The translations under genes and the position numbers were made by a program. Source: an uncultured Armatimonadota bacterium (GTDB lineage: Bacteria; Armatimonadota; Armatimonadia; Armatimonadales; Armatimonadaceae). Taken from it: 8,883 bases of DNA. Shown here piece by piece: positions 1-5,506 of this stretch. The notes beneath the pieces were generated by a model. That model searched no databases. It was not told the DNA's origin and saw only the letters and a list, made by a program, of their open reading frames with translations. Position 1 is the first letter of the stretch; every line of letters begins with the position of its first letter. The stretch is from NCBI GenBank assembly GCA_903881535.1, contig CAIRTT010000237.1, forward strand, positions 1 to 8,883. Reading direction: 5' to 3'.

Positions 1-84
1 AACAACGACCGCTTGTGGCACACTTTGTGCCATAGATGAAACGGCGGCGCCACCAACGACCAACATTGTCAACATTGAACGCAT
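1..84 (-). CDS. N-terminus of a secreted protein (partial, cut by the window edge)
   Basis: Reading the minus strand from an ATG at 84-82 gives 28 uninterrupted codons to the window edge. The peptide starts MRSMLTMLVVGGAAVSS and continues MAQSVPQAVVV. This is a typical Sec signal peptide: one basic residue (Arg2), a hydrophobic core at about residues 4-15, and a likely signal peptidase I site after Ala19 (Ser-Met-Ala) or nearby. A strong Shine-Dalgarno GGGAG lies 6 nt before the ATG (91-95), which supports the start. The mature protein lies outside the window, so its function cannot be given. It should be exported to the periplasm or cell surface. The gene is divergent from the unknown gene at 199. 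Confidence is good that it is a real gene, and nil on its role. Confidence 0.7.
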   Translation of the reverse strand, partial: MRSMLTMLVVGGAAVSSMAQSVPQAVVV

Positions 85-90
85 TTGATT

Positions 91-110
91 CTCCCAATAC
101 GTATTTTGGG
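91..110 (-). promoter_or_regulatory. Ribosome binding site inside a small dyad, upstream of the secreted-protein gene
   Basis: On the minus strand the Shine-Dalgarno GGGAG (91-95) overlaps the right arm of a short inverted repeat, CCCAA (110-106) and TTGGG (97-93), with an 8-nt AT-rich loop AATACGTA. In the mRNA this 5-bp stem could partly hide the ribosome site. The ribosome site itself is secure. The regulatory role of such a short stem is speculative. Confidence 0.45.
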
Positions 111-184
111 ATCGTCTTGATTTCTTCATGATGCCGTGGGTGAAACATAATCGAGGCACTTTCATTATCGTATGTTTCGCATGG

Positions 185-198
185 GATAATCTTCCTGT
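185..198 (+). promoter_or_regulatory. Putative -10 element of a leaderless promoter for the 178-aa gene
   Basis: GATAAT (185-190, five of six matches to TATAAT) ends 8 nt before the ATG at 199. Transcription would therefore begin at or within about two bases of the start codon. The intervening CTTCCTGT contains no Shine-Dalgarno. The same spacing is seen upstream of paiB and mnmG in this window. No clear -35 is present. Inferred from spacing only. Confidence 0.4.
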
Positions 199-735
199 AT
201 GGCTCACCCCAGCATCGCAAGTCGCCGGTTGTTGATTAACCACAAGTTTTCTCTGACTGCAGACAAAAAAACCATCTTTGCGTACCTTTCTGCATATTGG
301 GAATCCCGTGGATTTAAGCTTTATCTGGATGACAAAGTTGACGACACTCTTTGCGGCACCCGAGGCAGTTACTTTGCGAACTTCACATCGTTTGACAGCA
401 CAAAGCTGATTTCTTCGATTTCGCTGCAGTGTGCGGATGATGGCGAAGTAAATACGACTATGGTTGTCGATCTCAGCGGTCAGATTCTAACATCGTGGAA
501 TCAGCTGGATCTCGAGCTTGAGCAAGTGCTCTGTCAGCGTGCGTTTACAGGCTTACCGGAACCGGCAGCGCTGCGGCAGTACCGGCAATCCCACGCATTG
601 GCAAATGTAATGTGGGTATTGACGCTTGGCCTCATCACGAATGTGATGCCAGCTGCGTGGCGGACATTACTGGACGATGTCAATCCATCCACCAACAGTC
701 CCGTGCTTCGTTTCCTGGAGCCGGGTACGTACTAG
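199..735 (+). CDS. Hypothetical protein, 178 aa, unknown function
   Basis: I do not recognise this protein with confidence. There is no signal peptide. The N-terminal part (about residues 12-112) looks like a compact alpha/beta domain: a helix-rich start (ADKKTIFAYLSAYWESRGF), then RGSYF and SSISLQCADDGEV with short alternating beta-type segments, then the pattern VDLSGQILTSWNQLDLELE. That pattern faintly recalls small bacterial proteins that start a beta-domain with an Arg-Gly-Ser motif and carry a Gly-Gln-X-X-Thr turn. Residues about 133-153 (LANVMWVLTLGLITNVMPAAW) are hydrophobic and could be one membrane-associated helix. The tail is polar. The ATG at 199 is chosen because a -10-like hexamer sits just upstream and no earlier start is apparent. 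It is transcribed alone, and its TAG shares CTAG with the stop of the convergent epimerase gene. Coding status is supported by length and composition, not by homology I can name. Confidence 0.6.
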   Translation: MAHPSIASRRLLINHKFSLTADKKTIFAYLSAYWESRGFKLYLDDKVDDTLCGTRGSYFANFTSFDSTKLISSISLQCADDGEVNTTMVVDLSGQILTSWNQLDLELEQVLCQRAFTGLPEPAALRQYRQSHALANVMWVLTLGLITNVMPAAWRTLLDDVNPSTNSPVLRFLEPGTY

Positions 736-1559
736 CTTTCCTGATCAATCGTAGCCTTAAGGAATGCGATGCTGCGCTCCAATGCGTGTTGTTTCTCAGT
801 GGCAGAATCACCACTGATGCTGCATTCGTACGCTAAGTAGCCATCGTAGCCGGTATCGAGCAATGCATTGATGATCGCTGCAAAATCTATGTCACCGGAC
901 CCAGGCTCGAAGCGCGTGTTGTCTGCCACATGTACGTGCTTGATGATAGTTCCAACATCAAGGATGCTTTGAGGAGAGTTGGTTTCCTCGATGTGCATAT
1001 GAAATGTGTCAGCAAGAAGTGCGACGCCTGGTGGCGTTCCTGCACGTTCGATGGCCGCGATTCCATCTGAGAGTTTACGCAAGTAATGCTGCTCGTAGCG
1101 GTTCAACGGCTCAAGAAGAACCATTGTGTTATGCGCGGCTGCAATGGGCCCGAGTTCGTTGAGCATCGCGGTCATTAAGCCGTGTTCAAGCTCGATCGCA
1201 CTTGCAAACGGTGAGAGATCAGGCACACGTGCAGGTCCAAAGATAGGTGGAATCACCTGCCCCACAGCTCCAAGTTCACCACAAAGCTTGAGGATTGCCA
1301 CACTGCCATCCAGACTTTTCCTACGCTTCATGGGATCGGGGTCAAGAAAGTCAAAGCTGCCCGCACCCGTGTCATCGCAGTTTCCACAAATCGATGTCAC
1401 TGGCAAGATATTCTGGCAGATGTCCGCATCCCGGCGGAGCTGATCAATGCCTCCCCATGCCCCGAGTTCAATGCCACTGGCACCTGTATCACGCGCCCAG
1501 GTCACCTTTTCCAGCGTAGAGTCCCCGGGTATCAACCCAAGCTGAAGCACGATTTTCAC
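732..1559 (-). CDS. Sugar phosphate isomerase/epimerase (TIM barrel, D-tagatose 3-epimerase-like)
   Basis: A 275-aa protein of the AP-endonuclease 2/xylose isomerase-like TIM-barrel family. It probably isomerises or epimerises a free or phosphorylated keto-sugar in the cytoplasm using a divalent metal. The four expected metal ligands are visible in order: Glu150 in LLEPLNRYE, Asp184 in LADTFHMHIEE, His210 in KHVHVADNTRFEPG, and Glu245 in LAYEC. The spacing closely matches the tagatose/psicose 3-epimerase site as I remember it. The accessory residues Glu156, His187 and Arg216 are also present. Length is typical (270-300 aa). The start is GTG at 1559, with GGAGG (1571-1567) 7 nt upstream. The GTG overlaps the TGA of paiB (GTGA), so translation is probably coupled. 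The exact substrate cannot be read from sequence: hydroxypyruvate isomerase and inosose isomerase relatives share the fold, though the NRYE and ADNTRFEPG motifs favour the 3-epimerase branch. Confidence 0.88.
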   Translation of the reverse strand: MKIVLQLGLIPGDSTLEKVTWARDTGASGIELGAWGGIDQLRRDADICQNILPVTSICGNCDDTGAGSFDFLDPDPMKRRKSLDGSVAILKLCGELGAVGQVIPPIFGPARVPDLSPFASAIELEHGLMTAMLNELGPIAAAHNTMVLLEPLNRYEQHYLRKLSDGIAAIERAGTPPGVALLADTFHMHIEETNSPQSILDVGTIIKHVHVADNTRFEPGSGDIDFAAIINALLDTGYDGYLAYECSISGDSATEKQHALERSIAFLKATIDQES

Positions 1560-2173
1560 TTGCGAACCTCCAGCATTCTTGATGCAAGGGCTGACTGACC
1601 AGCTGCATCCAACACATCCGCAATTGCTTCTGCATCCCGTTGCGTACGGTTCTGGGACAGCTTCTCAACGCATTTAACATCTGAAATAGGCATTTTGAAA
1701 CCAACGATTCCGCGTAGGAGCTTTTCTTGGTTCACGATATCCAGCGAGCGCCAAACTGGCAGATAATCTGGTTCAAACTGGGTGATGAGTGTATCCATTA
1801 TCATATGGAGTTCATCAGGGTTTTCATCAAAGTGAACGGGAACAGGATGCCCTTTCAGGTGAACTGCGATGTAGTTCCATGTTGGGACTTGGATTGCATC
1901 CTGATAGGTCATCGGAGACACGTAGGCATGTGGCCCGGTGAATATAAGACAGGATTGACTCGCATCCGGAACCCAGGATTTCCAACTTGGATTTTCGCAC
2001 GAGACATGCCCAATCGCGATGCGACCAATCTCGCTATCCGTAATGACGATTGGGATATGGCAAACACAGGGCGTTTTATCAAGCTGTGAAACGACTGTTG
2101 CGAACGGATTTGCAATCACATCCGGTAGCCAGTCGCAGTCGGCACGCAGTTTAAACTTCCGTGGGATGTACAT
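1556..2173 (-). CDS. paiB: PaiB-type FMN-binding negative transcriptional regulator family protein
   Basis: A 205-aa protein with the whole PaiB signature: N-terminal MYIPRKF, NPFATVVS (22-29), CHIPIVI (38-44), GHVSCENPSW (55-64), IFTGPHAYVSP (77-87), VPTWNY (96-101) and the C-terminal KLSQNR (171-176). The family has a split-barrel flavin-binding fold. In Bacillus, PaiB is described with PaiA as a repressor of degradative-enzyme and sporulation genes. A direct DNA-binding role is not well established for most members, and an FMN-dependent or haem-related role is possible. No PaiA acetyltransferase lies next to it here. Its partner is instead the coupled epimerase downstream. The ATG at 2173 is secure because MYIP is the conserved N-terminus. 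It lacks a well-placed Shine-Dalgarno (GGGGAGG is 17 nt away, too far). TAAAAT 8 nt upstream suggests a leaderless message. It is divergent from mnmG. Confidence 0.9.
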   Translation of the reverse strand: MYIPRKFKLRADCDWLPDVIANPFATVVSQLDKTPCVCHIPIVITDSEIGRIAIGHVSCENPSWKSWVPDASQSCLIFTGPHAYVSPMTYQDAIQVPTWNYIAVHLKGHPVPVHFDENPDELHMIMDTLITQFEPDYLPVWRSLDIVNQEKLLRGIVGFKMPISDVKCVEKLSQNRTQRDAEAIADVLDAAGQSALASRMLEVRK

Positions 2174-2187
2174 CAGATGTTATTTTA
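2174..2187 (-). promoter_or_regulatory. Putative -10 element of a leaderless promoter for paiB
   Basis: On the minus strand TAAAAT (2187-2182) ends 8 nt before the paiB ATG, so transcription would start at or next to the start codon. The 8-nt spacer AACATCTG has no Shine-Dalgarno. No good -35 sits 16-18 bp upstream. TTTCAA (2213-2208) is 20 bp away. Confidence 0.42.
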
Positions 2188-2233
2188 CAACCTCCCCTTT
2201 GCATCCATTGAAAATGCGGACCATTTGAGTCGG

Positions 2234-2245
2234 TAGAATGTAGGT
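2234..2245 (+). promoter_or_regulatory. Putative -10 element of a leaderless promoter for mnmG
   Basis: TAGAAT (2234-2239, five of six matches to TATAAT) ends 6 nt before the mnmG ATG at 2246, the distance expected between a -10 box and the transcription start. The spacer GTAGGT contains at best an AGG directly against the start, too close for a normal Shine-Dalgarno. TTGAAA at 2208-2213 is the nearest -35-like hexamer, with a long 20-bp spacer. Confidence 0.42.
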
Positions 2246-4141
2246 ATGGGTGACTGGGATGTGATTGTCGTTGGTGGTGGCCATGCGGGTGTAGAAGCCG
2301 CGCACGCCGCCGCCCGTATCGGTGTACGTGTTGCACTCGTTACAACATCCCGTGCTTCGATCGCTACGCTCCCCTGCAACTGTTCGATTGGTGGCCCTGC
2401 GAAGGGGCATCTTGTCCGCGAAATCGATGCCCTTGGCGGCCTCATGGCTGAGGTCACGGATGCATCGCTGACGCATATCCGGATGCTTAACACCGGCAAA
2501 GGCCCTGCTGTGCATGCGCTGCGCGCGCAGGTTGACATCGATGTGTATCCAAAGCTGATGGAAACTCGGGTTGAAGAGCATCCGCTTATTAGCATCATCG
2601 AAGGCATGGTCTCGCGTATTTTGACCGCTCCGCGCCCAAATGCAACGCCTGAGATATCTGGTGTAGAGCTCGCAGATGGGACAGTCATCAACGCCAGCAA
2701 GGTAGTCATCACAACGGGCACGTTTCTGCGTGGCGTGTGTCATCGCGGGCAAAACAGCTGGTCTGGCGGTCGTGCGGATCAACCAGCCGCGGGAGCATTG
2801 TCGACATCCCTTGCAGAACTTGGCTTCCCGCTTTTACGCCTAAAGACGGGTACGACGCCGCGTATACGGTTTAGCAGCATCAACCTTGACCTAACGGAAG
2901 AACAGCCAAGCGAGCCTGAGTGTCCTCCGTTTTCATTTTCGACGCCTGACCGTAGGCACGATGGCCTTCTACCAGCATGGCAGGTGTGGACGAACGATGG
3001 AACCCATCAGGTGATTCGGGAGAATTTGCACCTCTCAGCGATGTACGGGGGTTTGATCGAAGGCGTAGGCCCTCGTTATTGTCCGAGCATTGAAGATAAA
3101 GTAGTGCGTTTTGCTGACAAGGATTCCCACCAGATCTTCCTTGAACGCGAAGGATGGAATACGGAATCGGTTTACGTGCAGGGAATGAGCACAAGCCTTC
3201 CTGAAGAAGTGCAGCTCGCGTTCCTAAAGTCCATCCCCGCGCTGGCAAATGTCGAAGTCATTAAGTACGGCTATGCCGTCGAATACGATGCCGTCCCTCC
3301 GACCGAGCTATTCCGGACGCTTGAAACAAAGCGTATCCAAGGTCTCTACCTTGCCGGTCAGATCAATGGGACCAGCGGCTACGAGGAAGCGGCTGGACAG
3401 GGCCTGCTGGCGGGAGCCAATGCTGCACTAAATGTCAAAGGCTTGCCACCCCTTGAGATTGAGCGCCACGAGGGTTACCTCGGCGTGATGGTGGATGACT
3501 TGGTGACCAAGGGCATCGATGACCCTTACCGATTATTGACCAGTCGTGCGGAGTACCGCCTCACGCTGCGCCATGACAATGCGGACATTAGGCTCACGCC
3601 TAAGGGAATCGCCCATGGGCTTGTTACCCCTGAGCGCCATCAGCGATTTGAACGCAGAAAGCAGCTCATCGATGACGTCATGTCATTGATGAAGTCAAGC
3701 TTTGTGACGAATCAGCAACATGCATATTTGAGTGCTCAGGGCCTCCCGACCCCGGACAACAAAATGTCTGTACTTGAGTACGCCAGGCGCCCGGAGGTTA
3801 CACAGCAGGCAGTGGCAGATTTGCTGCAACTTGATGTCAATGACGCACGGGATGGCATTCAACAGGGCATCATTTTTGCACGCTATGAGCACTACGTGGC
3901 CCGTGAATATTCGCAGATTGATGCCTACAAACGCGCGGATGACATGCGGATTCCGCCTGAAATCGATTACCGGGCAATCAACTCGCTCGCATCGGAGGCG
4001 CGTGAAAAGCTCTTGCAAATACGGCCATCCACCGTCGGCCAAGCGGCGCGAATCCCTGGTGTAAACCCAGCGGACATCTCAATACTGAGGCTTCACCTTG
4101 CCGCGAACAAGCGTCAATTTGCGGAACCATCGGAACAGTAA
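2246..4141 (+). CDS. mnmG: MnmG/GidA, tRNA uridine-34 5-carboxymethylaminomethyl modification enzyme
   Basis: A full-length (631 aa) FAD-dependent enzyme. With MnmE it uses methylene-tetrahydrofolate and glycine or ammonium to build the cmnm5/nm5 group on the wobble uridine of certain tRNAs, supporting accurate decoding of purine-ending codons. Seen in order: the FAD dinucleotide motif VVGGGHAG (8-15), the IGGPAKGHLVREIDALGG region (48-65), GPAVHALRAQ (86-95), TGTFLRG (157-163), GPRYCPSIEDK (275-285), GLYLAGQINGTSGYEEAAGQ (366-385), the SRAEYRLTLRHDNADIRL region (433-450), and a C-terminal helical MnmE/tRNA-binding domain with YEHYVAREYSQI (547-558), RPSTVGQAARIPGVNPADI (593-611). Cys44 and Cys279 match the two cysteines I recall as functionally important in E. 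coli (47 and 277). Residue 46 is Cys where most relatives have Pro. The start gives the expected MGDWDVIVVGGG N-terminus. It heads an operon with the peroxiredoxin-like gene 17 nt downstream. The mnmE and rsmG genes often nearby are absent from the window. Confidence 0.98.
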   Translation: MGDWDVIVVGGGHAGVEAAHAAARIGVRVALVTTSRASIATLPCNCSIGGPAKGHLVREIDALGGLMAEVTDASLTHIRMLNTGKGPAVHALRAQVDIDVYPKLMETRVEEHPLISIIEGMVSRILTAPRPNATPEISGVELADGTVINASKVVITTGTFLRGVCHRGQNSWSGGRADQPAAGALSTSLAELGFPLLRLKTGTTPRIRFSSINLDLTEEQPSEPECPPFSFSTPDRRHDGLLPAWQVWTNDGTHQVIRENLHLSAMYGGLIEGVGPRYCPSIEDKVVRFADKDSHQIFLEREGWNTESVYVQGMSTSLPEEVQLAFLKSIPALANVEVIKYGYAVEYDAVPPTELFRTLETKRIQGLYLAGQINGTSGYEEAAGQGLLAGANAALNVKGLPPLEIERHEGYLGVMVDDLVTKGIDDPYRLLTSRAEYRLTLRHDNADIRLTPKGIAHGLVTPERHQRFERRKQLIDDVMSLMKSSFVTNQQHAYLSAQGLPTPDNKMSVLEYARRPEVTQQAVADLLQLDVNDARDGIQQGIIFARYEHYVAREYSQIDAYKRADDMRIPPEIDYRAINSLASEAREKLLQIRPSTVGQAARIPGVNPADISILRLHLAANKRQFAEPSEQ

Positions 4142-4158
4142 GAGAGGTATCGTCCACT

Positions 4159-4668
4159 GTGACACAACCGCCGATCAATGGTTCAACCGCTCCAGCCATA
4201 GCGGTCATAAATCCAGAAACTGGAGCCAAAGTTGCATTTGGTTATCCAAACAGTGGCTTTACTCTGATTCTTTTTCTGCGCGGGACCTGGTGCCCTTATT
4301 GCACAGAACAGCTCAAAGCATTAGCAACTCACAAGGCTGCGCTTGAGCAAAACGGCTTTCGAATTGCATGTCTCTCAGCGGAGAGCCCACGAGTGCTTCA
4401 GGCTTACCTGAAGAAGTCCGGTTTGGATGTCCCTTTGTTCCACGATGCAAATCATGGTGCAGCAAAGGCATTCGGAATTCATTACTGGCTTCGTTACGAT
4501 GGCTTTAACCTCGCTCATCCAGCTCTCTTTATCATCGGGCCGAACGGTGAGACCCTGGTTTCTCATGTGAGCAAGTCGATGTCCGATTTGCCAGTTGGGC
4601 ATCTTTTAGAGACATTTATTGGTTTTCTGGGGCAGGCTTCTATGGAGACATCCGATGCAGATCAGTGA
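4159..4668 (+). CDS. Peroxiredoxin-like (AhpC/TSA, thioredoxin-fold) protein
   Basis: A 169-aa cytoplasmic thioredoxin-fold protein, probably a thiol peroxidase or disulphide reductase. The active-site stretch is LRGTWCPYCTEQLKAL (40-55). Cys45 sits where AhpC-type peroxiredoxins carry the peroxidatic cysteine (VCP), and Cys48 makes a CxxC pair. Other family marks are ACLSAESPRVLQAYL (70-84), where these proteins usually have a helix after a strand, VPLFHDANHGAAKAFGI (91-107), and PALFIIGPNGETL (121-133) with the beta-hairpin typical of the fold. Length is normal. The start is GTG at 4159: no ATG fits the domain boundary and there is no other in-frame start between it and the mnmG stop. GAGG at 4144-4147 lies 11 nt upstream, a rather long spacing. 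The downstream TPR gene overlaps its 3' end by 14 nt if the ATG at 4655 is used. Whether it is a true peroxidase or a bacterioferritin-comigratory-like reductase cannot be decided here. Confidence 0.85.
   Translation: MTQPPINGSTAPAIAVINPETGAKVAFGYPNSGFTLILFLRGTWCPYCTEQLKALATHKAALEQNGFRIACLSAESPRVLQAYLKKSGLDVPLFHDANHGAAKAFGIHYWLRYDGFNLAHPALFIIGPNGETLVSHVSKSMSDLPVGHLLETFIGFLGQASMETSDADQ
4644..4647 (+). promoter_or_regulatory. Ribosome binding site that decides the TPR gene start
   Basis: GGAG at 4644-4647 lies 7 nt before ATG 4655, inside the end of the peroxiredoxin-like gene. It favours ATG 4655 over the in-frame TTG at 4619, which has no comparable site and would add a 12-residue WGRLLWRHP-type tail unrelated to the TPR fold. 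Confidence 0.65.
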
Positions 4669-5506
4669 TGCTGAGCCGCTTCGGCTGTTAGCGGTAGAGC
4701 ACATGAAGGCCGGTCGGTATCCTGATGCGGTTGCTGTTTTGCGTAAGGCAGTGGTTGTTGCGCCAACGGATGACAATCTCTGGCGGATTCTTGGTGGTGC
4801 ATTGTCGAATATTGGAGAAACGCAGGCCTCACTTGATGCATTTAGTCAAGCGATTGCTATTTCTCCGGGTGCTGCCCGTAATCATTTCAACCTCGGCGTC
4901 GCACTGGAACAGCTCGGCCGCTACGAAGATGCCAAAACGTGCTATCGTGCTGCGATTGGACGAGATCCTGCCTATGTGCTTGCGCAGCAGCGGCTTTCGA
5001 AATTGGATGCAGCCTATCCAGATAGTCCAAGAACGGTCCCATTCCCGATGGCTCAGCCATTGCAATCAGGCATCGATACGTTTGTTGAAACGCAATCTGG
5101 AGGCTGGGGATCGGAGTCTGTGCCGACTGGCAGCGGACAACGTCAGCAACACCGACCAACGGCTCCAAGAGTACACCCTGTTTCTAAAATTCCTGGTGCC
5201 GGTACATCCTTTGCAGCACGGCAGGGCTTGGAACCCGCTGGCGTCCCGGCATCCACCATCTTCGCACTTGGGATCGTAGGAATCGCCGGTGGATTCAGCT
5301 GTGGTTTGCCGATGGTCTGTGCACCAATCGCGTGGATTATGGGTAACAAGGCCCTTGCACGTATTGAGGAACTTGGTGATGTTCCAGAGTCGATGCAACA
5401 GCAGGTTAGAACGGGCCGTACGCTTGGAATCGTAGGGACTGTTTTGTTAGCGCTTGGAGCATTAGCACTGATTATCATATTCGGTGTCGGGATTATCGCT
5501 GATTAA
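4655..5506 (+). CDS. TPR protein with a two-helix C-terminal membrane domain (DUF4190-like)
   Basis: A 283-aa protein from ATG 4655. Residues about 5-106 form three tetratricopeptide repeats, with the TPR pattern seen in LAVEHMKAGRYPDAVAVLRK, GGALSNIGETQASLDAFSQA and GVALEQLGRYEDAKTCYRAA. Residues about 120-195 are a Pro/Ser/Gln-rich linker with no predicted fold. The C-terminus (about 198-283) has two hydrophobic spans, at 200-230 (FALGIVGIAGGFSCGLPMVC and following) and 257-281 (LGIVGTVLLALGALALIIIF). They are joined by a polar helix, GNKALARIEELGDVPESM. This pattern is common in the DUF4190-type membrane module. The TPR domain is probably cytoplasmic and anchored by the tail, acting as a protein-binding scaffold. 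The partner is unknown. It is the third gene of the mnmG operon and overlaps the peroxiredoxin-like gene by 14 nt. Its TAA shares TTAA with the VOC gene stop on the other strand. Confidence 0.8.
   Translation: MQISDAEPLRLLAVEHMKAGRYPDAVAVLRKAVVVAPTDDNLWRILGGALSNIGETQASLDAFSQAIAISPGAARNHFNLGVALEQLGRYEDAKTCYRAAIGRDPAYVLAQQRLSKLDAAYPDSPRTVPFPMAQPLQSGIDTFVETQSGGWGSESVPTGSGQRQQHRPTAPRVHPVSKIPGAGTSFAARQGLEPAGVPASTIFALGIVGIAGGFSCGLPMVCAPIAWIMGNKALARIEELGDVPESMQQQVRTGRTLGIVGTVLLALGALALIIIFGVGIIAD

Larger units (their letters stand above)
85..198. promoter_or_regulatory. Divergent intergenic promoter region
   Basis: These 114 bp separate the minus-strand secreted-protein gene from the plus-strand gene at 199, so promoters for both should lie here. 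Two GATAAT hexamers face opposite ways: plus at 185-190, and minus at 169-164 (seen as ATTATC on the plus strand). The minus one would give a leader of roughly 70 nt. I see no convincing TTGACA-like -35 element for either, and no tRNA or riboswitch-like fold. Confidence 0.35.

Noticed and set aside
16..32. Perfect 7-bp inverted repeat TGGCACA-CTT-TGTGCCA, like an operator
   Set aside because: It lies inside the signal peptide and mature N-terminus codons of the secreted-protein gene. A 7-bp repeat is expected about once or more per window by chance.
725..735. GTACGTAC palindrome next to the first convergent stop, as a possible terminator
   Set aside because: It is an 8-nt self-complementary string with no loop, too short for a terminator hairpin, and no T-run follows.
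2180..2782. Two long minus-strand open frames (200 and 178 codons) opposite the mnmG start
   Set aside because: They lie wholly antisense to the strongly conserved mnmG, have no recognisable protein pattern, and their peptides look like the reverse complement of a codon-biased gene.
4619..4654. TTG at 4619 as start of the TPR gene (12 more residues)
   Set aside because: It has no good ribosome site, and the added WGRLLWRHP-type stretch does not belong to the TPR fold. ATG 4655 has GGAG 7 nt upstream.
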